Source: Scolanthus callimorphus (lineage: Eukaryota; Cnidaria; Anthozoa; Actiniaria; Edwardsiidae). From it: DNA of 64,000 bases. A model generated the notes under the pieces. That model made no database searches. It saw only the letters and a program-made list of their open reading frames with translations, and was not told the origin of the DNA. The stretch covers positions 12,857,573 to 12,921,572 of the forward strand of contig CM066915.1 in assembly GCA_033964015.1 (NCBI GenBank), read 5' to 3'. Of the stretch, positions 23,124 through 34,081 are shown one piece after another. The stretch's first letter is position 1. Every line of letters starts with the position of its first letter. A program made the translations under genes and the position numbers.

Positions 23124-23210
23124 CCGTGAAATATTCCTTCCGTCGAACGGTAATTCCTTCCGTCGAATGGTAATTCCTACCGTCGAATAGTAATTCCTAC
23201 CGTCGAATAA
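23124..23210 (-). repeat. 20-bp tandem repeat in the BEL/Pao leader
   Basis: Between the 5' LTR and gag, the minus strand carries about four copies of ATTCGACGG(T/A)AGGAATTAC. They begin two bases after the LTR end, where a primer-binding site is expected. No TGG-starting tRNA complement is visible there. Confidence 0.8.
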
Positions 23211-23560
23211 TGTTCCGTAAAATAATGAGATGCTGTCCAGGATTAACAACAACGATACTTATTTTCCACGTGTCTGATCAATCGCAAGGGCGAGAGATTC
23301 GCTACAATAAGAACAAAACTACAGTAAGAATTCATTCTTAAACTATACATAAACTGTAAACTGTACTTACACGGGTGCGGAAATATAATCCTGTAGCAAA
23401 TCTTTCAATTCCGTAAGTCTTCATCACAAAAATACATGACAATAATCAGATAAATCAAAAATAAGTTTCACGAAAACGTCTTCCAGCACATGCTAAGTGA
23501 CCGCGCACTCTGGGGACCAGGCCCAGCCAACACAGGGAGCCCGGCGCTCCGGCGACAACA
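23211..23560 (-). repeat. BEL/Pao 5' LTR (350 bp)
   Basis: This is the partner of 16734-17108, with the same TGTT...AACA ends. A 25-bp deletion next to CACGAAAACGTC is the main difference. The high identity of the rest means the element is not ancient, despite its many coding breaks. Confidence 0.93.
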
Positions 23561-26020
23561 GTACGTGAGAGTTCGGGGAGTACATGGGAGTACAGGGGAG
23601 CACATGGGAGTTCAAGAGAGTTCAGGGGAGTACAGGGGAGCACATGGGAGTACAGGGGAGTACATGGGAGTACATGGGAGCACATGGGAATACAGGGGAG
23701 CACAGGGGAGCACATTGGAGTACATGGGAATACAGGGGAGGACATGGGAGTACAGGGGAGTACAGGGGAGTACATGGGAGTACATGGGAATACATGGGAG
23801 TACATGGGAGTACATGGGAGTACATGGGAGTACATGGGAGTACATGGGAGTACATGGGAGTACAAGGAGTACATGGGAGTACATGGCAGTACAGGGGAGG
23901 ACATGGGAGTACATGGGAGCACATGGGGGCACATGGGAATACAGGGGAGCACATGGGAGTACAGGGGAGTACATGGGAGTACAGGGGAGTACTTGGGAAT
24001 ACAGGGGAATACATGGGAACACATGGGAGTACATGGGAGCACATGGGAGTACAGGGGAGCACATGGGAGTACAGGGGAGTACAGGGGAGTGAATGGGAAT
24101 ACAGGGGAGTACATGGGAGGACATTGGAATACAGGGGAGCACGTGGGAGTACATGGGAGTACATGGGAGTACATGGGAGTACATGGGAGTACAGGGGAGT
24201 ACATGGAAATACATGGGAGTACATGGGAGTACAGGGGAGTACATGGGAATACATGGGAGCACATGGGAGTACATGGGAATACAGGGGAGCACGTTGGAGT
24301 ACAGGGGGAGTACAGGGGAGTACAGGGGAGTACAGGGGAGTACAGGGGAGTACAGGGGAGTACAGGGGAGTACAGGGGAGTACAGGGGAGTACAGGGGAG
24401 TACAGGGGAGTACAGGGGAGTACAGGGGAGTACAGGGGAGTACAGGGGAGTACATGGGAGTACAGGGGAGTGCATGGGAGTACAGGGGAAGGCATGGGAG
24501 TACATGGGAATACAGGGGAGCACATGGGAGTACAGGGGAGTACATTGGAGTACATGGGAATAAAGGGGAGCACATGGGAGCACATGGGAATACATGGGAA
24601 TACATGGGAGTACATGGGAATACATGGGAATACATGGGAGTACAGGGGAGTACAGGGGAGTACATGGGAGTACAGGGGAGTACAGAGGAGTACATGGGAG
24701 CACATGGGAGCACATGGGAGTACATGGGAATAAAGGGGAGCACATGGGAGTACATGGGAATACATGGGAATACATTGGAGTACATTGGAGTATATGGGAG
24801 TACATGGGAGTACATGGGAGTACATGGGAGTACATGGGAGTACAGGGGAGTACATGGGAGTACATGGGAGTACATGGAGTACAGGGGAGTACATCGGAGA
24901 ACAGGGGAGTACATGGGAGTACATGGGAATACAGGGGAGCACATGGGAGTATATGGGAGTACATGGGAGTACATGGGAGTACATGGGAGTACAGGGGAGT
25001 ACAGGGGAGTACATGGAGCACATGGGAGTACATGGGAGTACATGGGAGTAGATGGGAGTACATGGGAGTACATGGGAGTACATGGGAGTACATGGGAGTA
25101 CATGGGAGTACAGGGGAGTACATGGGAGCACATGGGAGTACAGGGGAGTACATGGGAGTACATGGGAGCACATGGAAATACAGGGGAGCACATGGGAATA
25201 CAGGGGAGCACAGGGGAGCACAGGGGAGCACAGGGGAGCACAGGGGAGCACAGGGGAGCACAGGGGAGCACAGGGGAGCACAGGGGAGCACAGGGGAGCA
25301 CAGGGGAGCACAGGGGAGCACAGGGGAGCACAGGGGAGCACAGGGGAGCACAGGGGAGCACAGGGGAGCACAGGGGAGCACAGGGGAGCACAGGGGAGCA
25401 CAGGGGAGCACAGGGGAGCACAGGGGAGCACAGGGGAGCACAGGGAGCACAGGGGAGCACATTGGAGTACATGGAGTACATGGGAGTACAGGGGAGTACA
25501 TGGGAATACATGGGAATACAGGGGAGCACATGGGAGGACATTGGAATACAGGGGAGTACACGGGAGTACATGGGAATACAGGGGAGCATATGGGAGGACA
25601 TTGGAATACAGGGGAGCACGTGGGAGTACATGGGAGTACAGGGGAGTACAGGGGAGTACATGGGAATACAGGGGAGCACATGGGAGAACATGGGAATACA
25701 GGGGAGTACATGGGAATACAGGGGAGTACAGGGGAGTACATGGGAATACATGGGAGTACATGGGAGTACAGGGGAGTACATTGGAATACATGGGAGCACA
25801 TGGAGTACAGGGGAATACAGGGGAATACAGGGGAATACAGGGGAGTACAGGGGGGTGCATGGGAATACAGGGGAGTACAGGGGAGTGCATGGGAATACAG
25901 GGGAGCACATGGGAGTACAGGGGAATACAGGGGAGCACATGGGAATACAGGGGAGTACAGGGGAGTACATGGGAGTACAGGAGAGTACATGGGAGTACAT
26001 GGGAGTACATGGGAGTAAGT
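23561..26020. repeat. 10-bp minisatellite GGGAGTACAT, right part
   Basis: This continues the array of 15401-16733 after the BEL/Pao insertion. It contains homogeneous blocks: about 15 copies of GGGAGTACAG at 24305-24455 and about 25 copies of GGGAGCACAG at 25195-25455. The rest is mixed variants. Frames over 800 codons on either strand are artefacts of the stop-free 10-bp unit. Confidence 0.95.
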
Positions 26021-26574
26021 GTATATATAAAATAGTAGTTTAAGTTATGAACTAGGGGTATTAAATGGACAATTAATTAAATGGAAAGTAACATGTAAGA
26101 GAATGGTGTGCCCTCCCCTGAAAAGCTTTCATTTGTGCCTCCCTACCCCCACTCCCAACCACTCAAGAAAAAACGTTCCTTCCCTTACAATTGGAATTTG
26201 CCAAAAATTTTACACAGAAATTCCGTCAAAATACCGAAATTGACAACCAACTACAGTATTCTGAATTTCTCTGCTTATTCATGTTGGGTATTTTCTGGGG
26301 TGACACATTTTAATACACTGAACATGTAATAATATGGTACATGTATGGTATGTATATGTTGAAATATTAAAACAGCTCATGACAAAGAAAAGCTTTTCTC
26401 TTGATTACACTGTTGCACCTTGTTAGAATTATTCCATTGTTAAGGGTTAGTACCCATTTTTTTTACCTTTCTTTCGTGCTTATTTTCATCTGTATCTCTG
26501 TATACTGCACATATTTAGAGACATTTTTTCTGAAAAGATTATTATAGTGACAAACCATGTACACAACCGGGAGC
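26021..26574. other. AT-rich spacer without recognised gene
   Basis: About 550 bp between the minisatellite and the DIRS remnant. If the motif at 26575-26614 is an element end in minus orientation, part of this stretch should be that element's body. It does not resemble the bodies at 50466 or 52889. Confidence 0.5.
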
Positions 26575-26614
26575 TCCGCTTTTAGCCAGTGGCTAAATCT
26601 ATATATTAGAATTT
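26575..26614 (-). mobile_element. hairpin-bearing element terminus (shared family end)
   Basis: On the minus strand it reads TAATATATAGATTTAGCC, followed by ACTGGCTAAAAGCGGAGCTC. TTTAGCC and GGCTAAA form a perfect hairpin. The same 40 bp begins the elements at 50466 and 52889, with unrelated DNA on both sides in each case. Here it abuts and truncates the DIRS recombinase ORF. Confidence 0.7.
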
Positions 26615-27439
26615 ACGAAAGGTCGAGTCTTTGGACCAACCAACATGTTTCAAAATCGTGTCAACAGGAACTGCATGGCTAGCTTTACTTGCACTAGCTG
26701 CTCGAATACTATGTGCCTTAAATGTTTCAGTGTCAATACCACTTAAACTGAGCAAGGCTTTAATCCATCTGCCAACAGTACTTGTTCCCACAGGACCATA
26801 TGGCGCCACATAAGACAACAACAATTGAGTGTTGCTAACCTTTCTGATAGAACTTGTACGTTGGAGATAACTCTCCAAAGTATCATAGACACAAAGTTCT
26901 TTTTGCTGATATTTTCTTGCGAAGAATGAACCAAAGTTATTCCCTGGCCGGTCCTGCTTAATGAGCTCATTTTTCTTCATATGACGAATGTCTAAATAAA
27001 CAAGTGTTTGACATCTTTGTCCTGACGTAAGAGCCAAAAGGCCTACTAACTTAAATGTGAGTTCCGTTAGTGAAAGTTTATCCAATGGAAACAGTAACAC
27101 TAAATAGTCTAGGACCACATTAACATTCCACATTTCTGCGTATCTCGGTGGTTTTCTTGAATTAAATACACCTTTCATGAAACGCACAATCAATGGGTGA
27201 TCAGTGACTGTATGGCTTGAATCCGTCAATTTTGTACCCATGAGGTAGTTAGCTATCGCTGAACGAGCTGTATTCAATGTAGAATAAGCTAGTCCTTTCA
27301 CGTATAATTCGTGTAGGAAAGCCAAAACATCATTTACAGTTGCATGCATTGAATCAGTTTTCCTTTGTATGCAAAAGTGGGTCCATTTATTGATGTAAAC
27401 ATTATATTGTTTCTTTGTGCCTTCTCGCCATGAACACAT
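26606..27439 (-). pseudogene. DIRS tyrosine recombinase, cut before the catalytic tyrosine
   Basis: The 277-residue frame starts with SWREGTKKQYNVYINKWTHF, typical of the DNA-binding part. It continues with LALTSGQRCQTLVYLDIRH (first catalytic Arg), then FKAHSIRAASASKA (His-x-x-Arg) and ILKHVGWSKDSTFRKF, after which a TAA follows. In this family the active-site tyrosine directly follows a KF or RF pair, so it is lost exactly at the junction with the terminus at 26575-26614. The enzyme would have integrated circular element DNA. Confidence 0.88.
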
Positions 27440-28549
27440 AATGATATCGGCAACTTCTGTAGGAATGTCTCGTTAAGCGAGCTCTTTCCTGATATTTTGC
27501 ATACCATTAGGCGTAGCTTGGGGCTCAGTGGATGAACCTTGCCGTGAATTGGGTTGGTGAGGATGTCCCTGGTGACCCTGATTACATAAGGATGGTCGAT
27601 CAGTAAGCCGAGATGTATTGTGAACCAAGACTGTGTGCACCACATTGGTGCCACAATGACCAGTGTTGCTTGTTCCTGGATTACTTTCTGTAAACATCTG
27701 CTGAGTAAACAGAATGGAGGAAATGCATATCCATTAGCAAACTGAGCCCAGTTAACAGTAATTGCATCCACAAAAGAAGCATGTGGGTCTGGCTTCCATG
27801 CTGCATAACATGGAACTTTGTGGTTCAATCTACTTGCAAACAGCTCAATGTCTGGGTGACCAAAAGGAGTAGTGATGGTTGCAAAGACATGAAGACTCAG
27901 TTCCCATTCAATATCGGAATTGAACTTGCGTGACACGTTATCTGCTAGCGTGTTAGCAGTTCCAGCAACATATGCTGCAGATAACCAATTTCGTCTATCC
28001 GTGGCCCATGTCCAAATGTCACTTGCAATAGCATCACACTCTAGAGCTTTACATCCCTCCCATGTTATTTATGTATGCGACTGTAGTTCCATTGTCTGAA
28101 TTAACACGAATATGTTTGTCCTGACTTTCACTAAGGAGGGCCTGTAGACCTAATTTAACAGCCCAAAGTTCCAAGAGATTGATATGTAGAGTTGTTTCTT
28201 GGGATGACCACAAACCCTGGGTATGATGGTTTCCTATTCTAGCCCCCCATCCTGTATGAGACGCATCAGTAGTTAAGATTATAAACTGTGGAACTCCATG
28301 GTCAATGTTCCGAGATGCTGATGGTAAGGAACGAATCCACCAAGTCAATTCTGAAATGCTTACTGGTGACAATGACATCATTTCTTCAAAATTTCCAAAC
28401 GCATTAGACAAAGCCAAAGTCTTCTGACGTTCTAGGGACCTGTAGTGTAATGGTCCAAGCTCAACCCCGGGAATGTAGAAACCAATGTACCAATAAGAGA
28501 TGCAACCTCTCGAATAGAAAATGGTTTGTTTTTCAAAAATCGTTGGCAC
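27440..28549 (-). pseudogene. DIRS RNase H and following domain, frameshifted
   Basis: RNase H signatures lie in 28049-28549: FIILTTDASHTGWGARIG, HINLLELWAVKLGL and RVNSDNGTTVAYINNMGG. The segment 27480-27936 holds the DIRS-specific region after RNase H (PDIELFASRLNHKVPCYAAW, YAFPPFCLLSRCLQKV). Breaks near 28050 and near 27470-27480 separate it from its neighbours. Confidence 0.85.
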
Positions 28550-29572
28550 AAAGTAACAATCTTGGTCACTTTCTTTTCAGTCACCGTAACTGTCATCTTA
28601 GCTGAGTCAAGAATGAAACCCAGAAACTCTAATCTTTGTGTAGGTTGCAATACTGACTTAGTTGGGTGAATTACAAATCCAAGCTGTGCAAACAAACAAG
28701 CAGCATGCATGGTTGCCTCGTCACATAAATTGAAGCTATCTTCTACATAGAAGGAATCATCGATGTAGCCCAAACAAGAATGCCCATATCTTGATCGTAG
28801 GGTTGCAAACACAGGCTTGAGAACCTTGATGAATATTCTAGGGCTACTAGAAAGTCCCATAGGTAAAGCAGTAAATTGAAACAAATTACCCCTCCAAATA
28901 AATTTGAGGTATTTCCTGAAGTTAGGGGATATAGGCACCGAGTAATATGCATCGCGTAAGTCTATGGACGACATGAAACAGCCTTTCTTCATAATCTTGA
29001 TCGCAGATTCAATAGTGTCCATTTTAAATTTATGATAAGTGACAACTTCATTGAAGAAAGTGCTGTCATTTTTATGACAAATCCGCGCGGGTTGCCTGTT
29101 GTGTTCAAAACGTGACTCAGGCCCCTCGGCGGGGGGTAAAAACAAAATGGCGACCAACAGAAGGATATTTCTCGAGTATCTGCAAGTTTTGGTCAATTTT
29201 CCTGCCTTTTACGCTAAGATATGAGGAAAAGTACTTACAGACCTTCCAAATAAGGTAAGGGGGAATTTCCTAATAAGGAAGTTTTGCAACGTCGGCAAAA
29301 CGACAGCTTTTGGCGAAATTTTCTTGATATATCAGCAGCACTTTCTTGATATGAGCTTTAAGGTTGAATATGACCCTAAAAGACCCTGGTTCCTTTTTTG
29401 GCCTGACAAAGATGGGAGATATAACTTCCTCTGAAACTGTAAACTCAATGATCTGTTTTTCCAAGAAAGTTTCTATTTCTTTATCAATGGTCTCTTGTTG
29501 GGCTGGAGTAAACCTGTGTTCATAAGTTGCAACACTCTTGACATGAGCTGGTTCACAGTCATTCACAGTCAA
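28432..29572 (-). pseudogene. DIRS reverse transcriptase, split by a MITE
   Basis: The N-terminal part (29346-29572) has EIETFLEKQIIEFTV and SPIFVRPKKEPGSFRVIFNL. The rest (28432-29054) has SSIDLRDAYYSVPIS, TALPMGLSSSPRIFIKVL, the catalytic GYIDDSFYVED and LEFLGFILDS. A 291-bp insertion (29055-29345) sits between them. A frameshift near 28470 separates it from RNase H. The first ORF (gag) expected upstream is not found. Confidence 0.88.
29055..29345. mobile_element. 291-bp MITE inside the DIRS reverse transcriptase
   Basis: AGAAAGTGCTG on the left is matched by the inverted CAGCACTTTC on the right, with TTGA on both sides as a possible 4-bp target duplication. Removing the insert brings together the two halves of a well-conserved reverse transcriptase block. 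No ORF of its own. Confidence 0.7.
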
Positions 29573-29860
29573 GCTTATTCCAAACGAATATCTGCTCAGG
29601 CGGAATTTTGAAGGTTTACAGCCATGACGCCGTATTAACCAAGCGGGAAACTATCACTTACTTTCCCATATTCTACGCCTGGCTAGGGAATTATCACTCA
29701 TTTCCCTACTTTCCGTCGAAAGACGGAGTTATTTGAGGCCGATAGCACTCAAACGGTAATGAGTTTTACAAACTCACAAGTCAAAGTTCACAATATTCTT
29801 TGAAGTATTTGCAGGACCGCTTAGAAGTAAAACTGAAGCTGGATCCAATAAAGGACCTAT
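29573..29860. other. unassigned sequence upstream of the DIRS remnant
   Basis: It contains alternating ggaaactatcactta and gggaattatcactca motifs near 29648-29704, perhaps a degenerate short repeat. No coding signal or known family. Confidence 0.4.
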
Positions 29861-29879
29861 CAACCAGTAGATATATATG

Positions 29880-30060
29880 TAAGAAATAATAAAAACTTGA
29901 ATGGTTGATTAACAGCTTATAATTTTCATTTATACGATATTTCGGTCAGCCAGTACCGACCTTCTTCAGGTAATGGTGAATATTTACATTGGTAACTACT
30001 ATAAATAAAATAACCGTCAAAATTCAAACTTGAAATAGATACATACAAGTGGAGTGTCAC
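29880..30060 (-). mobile_element. diverged Penelope-like element end with hammerhead-like motif
   Basis: The block AATTTTCATTTATACGATAT, with TTTCGGTCAGCCAGTACCGA then CCTTCTTCAGG, has the same layout as 34150-34192 and 39067-39110. On the minus strand it reads CTGAAGA, then a GGTC...GACC stem, then GAAA, the arrangement of a hammerhead ribozyme core. Penelope-like terminal repeats are known to carry such motifs. The core has CTGAAGA rather than CTGATGA, so activity is doubtful. Confidence 0.5.
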
Positions 30061-30514
30061 GTGATAAAATGTAACAGAAAGAGACAAAAAGATACATAAT
30101 TAATACATGATATAGATCTAACAGCTGAAATTGTTAAAATTTCATTACATGATTCACTGCAAGCGCTGTAACAGGAGGGAGAGGGTGTCTCTATTGTTTA
30201 ATGCTTGACAACCATGACCTATGATCGCTGCCAGATATCGGGTTACAGGATAGCGTCCCGCAGTATCGTCGCTTGGGTTAAAGTAGCGTCAGACACGAAA
30301 CAGTACAGAGCAATGAAAAGTGTGCCTGACGTTAAAACCTAGTTTTTATCCCCAATAAGAGTAAGTAATCTGTTGACTAGTACTAAGTCTTCCTTCTGTG
30401 GGCCTTTTGTCATACAAGCTTTTTATAGAGGCCGAATAATATTTGTTTTCTCCTTTGGGACCGTTCGCGGGATTTCGCGAGTTTGTTGCGGGACTGTAAA
30501 ACCCGTAGGGAAAT
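30061..30514. other. unassigned spacer
   Basis: No recognised gene or repeat. A minus-strand frame of 95 codons (30346-30633) crosses the hairpin terminus and matches nothing known to me. Confidence 0.4.
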
Positions 30515-30523
30515 AATTTTATA

Positions 30524-30574
30524 GCGGAGCTCCTTAGCGGCCGAAGGCGGCAGAGCGGAGCACCATAGGTATCG
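30524..30574 (-). mobile_element. hairpin right terminus of the GGTGCTCCGC family
   Basis: On the minus strand it reads TATGGTGCTCCGC, a GC-rich arm around CCTTCGG, then GGAGCTCCGCTATAAAA. The same layout ends the elements at 51888 and 60085. No matching body is recognisable on its inner side. Confidence 0.6.
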
Positions 30575-30745
30575 CAGGAAGAATACAATAGCTCAAAGTA
30601 GAACTCAGGTATACGATCGACTTCATTTTTCATGGTTCAGCGGTATTCCCATTTGGGTATCGCTGGCGCGTCCGTGTCTGGGTAGATCCCTCATATATGG
30701 TACACTATAGTGTCCTCAGTTGTAAATTTCTTTGGTAATAAGTAC

Positions 30746-33195
30746 CCATCGCTATCCATCCCTGTCCAGTGCTATCCATCCCTATACACTGCTATCCGTC
30801 CCTATCTATTGCCATCCTTCCGTATCCATTGCTATCCATCCCTGTCCCTGTCCAGTGCTATCCATCCCTATCCATTACTATCCATCCCCATCCATTGCTA
30901 TCCATCCCTATCCATTGCTATCCATCCCTATCCATTGCTATCCATCCCTATCCATTGCTATCCATCACTATCCATTGCTATCCATCCCTATCCATTGCTA
31001 TCCATCCCTATCCATTGCTATCCATTCCTATCCATTGCCATCCATCACTATCCATTGCTATCCATCCCTATCCATTGCTATCCATCACTATCCATTGCTA
31101 TCCATCACTATCCATTGCTATCCATCCCTATCCATTGCTATCCATTCCTATCCATTGCCATCCATCACTATCCATTGCTTTCCATCCCTATCCATTCCTA
31201 TCCATTGCTATCCATCCCTATCCATTGCTATCCATCCCTATCCATTGCTATCCATTGCTATCCAATGCTATCCATTGCTATCCATCCCTATACACTGCTA
31301 TCCGTCCCTATCTATTGCCATCCTTCCGTATCCATTGCTATCCATCCCTGTCCAGTGCTATCCATCCCTATCCATTGCTATCCATCCCTATCCATTGCTA
31401 TCCATTCCTATCCATTGCCATCCATCACTATCCATTGCTATCCATCCCTATCCATTGCTATCCATCACTATCCATTGCTATCCATCACTATCCATTGCTA
31501 TCCATCCCTATCCATTGCTATCCATTCCTATCCATTGCCATCCATCACTATCCATCACTATCCATTGCTATCCATTCCTATCCATTGCTATCCATCCCTA
31601 TCCATTCCTATCCATTGCTATCCATCCCTATCCATTTCTATCCATTGCTATGCATTCCTATCCATTGCTATCCACCCCTATCCATTGCTATCCATCCCTA
31701 TCCATTCATATCCATTGCTATCCATTGCTACCCATTGCTATCCATTGCTATCCATCCCTATCCATTGCTATCCATCCCTATCCATCCCTATCCATTGCTA
31801 TCCATTCCTATCCATTGCCATCCTTCACTATCCATTGCCATCAATCCCTATCCATTGCTATCCATCACTATCCATTGCCATCCATCACTATCCATTGCTA
31901 TCCATTGCTATCCATCCCTATCCATTGCTATCCATCCCTATCCATCCCTATCCATTGCTATCCATTGCTATCCATTGCTATCCATTGCTATCCATCCCTA
32001 TCCATTGCTATCCATTGCTATCCATCCCTGTCCATTGCTATCCATTGCTACCCATTGCTATCCATCCCATCCATTGCTAACTGTCCCTATCCATTGCTAT
32101 CCATCCCTATCCATCACTATCCATTGCTATCCATCCCTATCCATTACTATCCATCCCTATCCATTCCTATCCATAGCCATCCTTCACTATCCATTGCCAT
32201 CCATCCCTATCCATTGCCATCCTTCACTATCCATTGCCATCAATCCCTATCCATTGCTATCCATCACTATCCATTGCCATCCATCACTATCCATTGCTAT
32301 CCATTGCTATCCATCCCTATCCATTGCTATCCATCCCTATCCATCCCTATCCATTGCTATCCATTGCTATCCATTGCTATCCATTGCTATCCATCCCTAT
32401 CCATTGCTATCCATTGCTATCCATCCCTGTCCATTGCTATCCATTGCTACCCATTGCTATCCATCCCATCCATTGCTAACTGTCCCTATCCATTGCTATC
32501 CATCCCTATCCATCACTATCCATTGCTATCCATCCCTATCCATTACTATCCATCCCTATCCATTCCTATCCATAGCCATCCTTCACTATCCATTGCCATC
32601 CATCCCTATCCATTGCTATCCGTCACTATCCATTGCTATCCATCCCTATCCATTGCTATCCATCCCTATCCATTGCTATCCATCCCTATCCATTGCTAAC
32701 TGTCCCTATCCATTGCTATCCATCCCTATCCATTGCTAACTGTCCCTATCCATTGCTATCCATTGCTATCCATCCCTATCCATCCCTATCCATTGCCATC
32801 CATCACTATCCATTGCTTTCCATCCCTATCCATTGCTATCCATCCCTATCCATTGCTATCCATCCCTATCCATTGCTATCCATCCCTATCCATTGCTATC
32901 CATCCCTATCCATTGCTATCCATCACTATCCATTGCTATCCATCACTATCCATTGCTATCCATCCCTATCCATCCCTATCTATTCCTATCCATTGCTATC
33001 CATTGCTATCCATTGCCATCCATTGCTATCCATCCCTATCCATTGCCATATATCCCTGTCCATTGCTATCCATCACTATCCATCCCTATCCATTGCTTTC
33101 CATTGCTATCCATCCCCATCCATATTGCCATATATCCCTATTCATTGCTATCCATCCCTATCCATTGCTATCCATCCCCATCTATTGCCATATTT
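30746..33195 (+). repeat. 10-bp minisatellite TATCCATTGC/TATCCATCCC
   Basis: About 245 copies of a 10-bp unit, mainly alternating TATCCATCCC and TATCCATTGC. A block of about 399 bp is duplicated in tandem (CCATCCCATCCATTGCTAAC at 32062 and again at 32461). The long pyrimidine-rich frames in all three forward phases are artefacts. This array is unrelated in sequence to the GGGAGTACAT array, although both have a 10-bp period. Confidence 0.95.
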
Positions 33196-33232
33196 TGGGG
33201 CGGGGGTGCTCGTCGTACCTTTTAGGGTTTAA
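33188..33232. mobile_element. fragment of a GC-rich MITE end
   Basis: GGGGTGCTCGTCGTACCTTT followed by TAGGG resembles the terminal region of the complete MITE at 57672-58084 (GGGGGTGCTCGTCGGG...). Only one end is present. Confidence 0.5.
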
Positions 33233-34081
33233 AATCTTATTATTTATTTTATATCACTATTGGGCGCGCAGGGATATGGAATTGATCTTCGAGTGTTCAA
33301 ATTATCAAATTTGAACACGAGAAGATAAATTTCATACTTCCAAACGCTCATGTACTCTGTTTATTATATAAACGTTTTCGTGAAAAAATTTCGATTTGAT
33401 GAATTTCGCGAGTAGTGGGCATTATCGCAATTTTTCACATATGAAAATTACGATAGTTCTCAGTGGCCGAAATCCTGATAAAACACTATAGTTTATATAA
33501 TAAATCATTATATAGTAGTAGGTATAGTAACGATGTATAGCTAGATAGCAATTAATTTTTATTTTAACATATTTTATTTAGTGAATGAGGCGCGTAGCGC
33601 CGAGTTGACTATTTGACTCATAGAAAACAAGAACGAGTAGTCTAATTGTTTTAGTAGAAACCCATTTGCATACTACCTTTATTTTCATAGTTTTAGAAAA
33701 GTTTTGCGCTAGCGTTTTCGCTACTCACTATCTACGATAGATAGCGAGTAGCTGAGCCAATCAGATTGCAGGATTCGTGATAGTGTGCGAGTGGTTTTCT
33801 ACTGAAAGCAATATTTTTACAAATAAATTTCCATTGTTCTATTGTAACTTAGTATTATTGTACGCATCTGCATGGTTAATTTGTAAACCAACAATTGTTG
33901 AAGTTATTACCGTGGTGAAATAAGGTTAATTGATTGCCTAAATAGCTACTAGTATTATAGAGTGGTTTTCATCCGGCTGTGAAATAGATACTAACAAATA
34001 CACACTACTATACACTATGAAAGTCATTTTCATTGTATTCTCCTTTGTAATTATGACTTTTTATTTTATTTTTAATTTTTT
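33233..34081. other. AT-rich spacer with two hairpins
   Basis: A hairpin with arms GTGTTCAAATT and AAATTTGAACAC lies at 33291-33319, and a second (CTACTCACTATCTACG against its inverse) at 33719-33752. Such hairpins often mark MITEs, but no full element could be delimited. No coding potential is seen. Confidence 0.5.

Larger units (their letters stand above)
16734..23560 (-). mobile_element. decayed BEL/Pao LTR retrotransposon
   Basis: Two terminal repeats (16734-17108 and 23211-23560) with TGTT...AACA ends flank a 6.1-kb internal region coding on the minus strand for gag, zinc knuckles, an A17-type protease, reverse transcriptase, RNase H, integrase and a C-terminal DUF5641-like domain, in BEL/Pao order. 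The 5-bp duplication GTACG lies at 16729-16733 and 23561-23565, within the 10-bp minisatellite. At least six frameshifts or stops break the coding region, so it is inactive. Confidence 0.93.
26606..29572 (-). mobile_element. decayed DIRS-type tyrosine-recombinase retrotransposon
   Basis: Order on the minus strand is reverse transcriptase, RNase H, post-RNase H region, tyrosine recombinase. This order and the recombinase in place of integrase define DIRS elements. Both ends are missing: gag and the left terminal repeat on one side, and the recombinase tyrosine plus the right terminal repeats on the other. Confidence 0.88.

Noticed and set aside
15401..26020. Very long open frames (up to 850 codons) in all phases over the GGGAGTACAT array
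   Set aside because: The 10-bp unit and its reverse complement have no stop codon in any phase, so the frames follow from the repeat itself. The peptides are simple permutations of a 10-residue pattern.
30710..33314. Frames of up to 656 codons over the TATCCATTGC array
   Set aside because: They occur in all three forward phases of a 10-bp repeat and give the same cyclic peptide. No gene structure.
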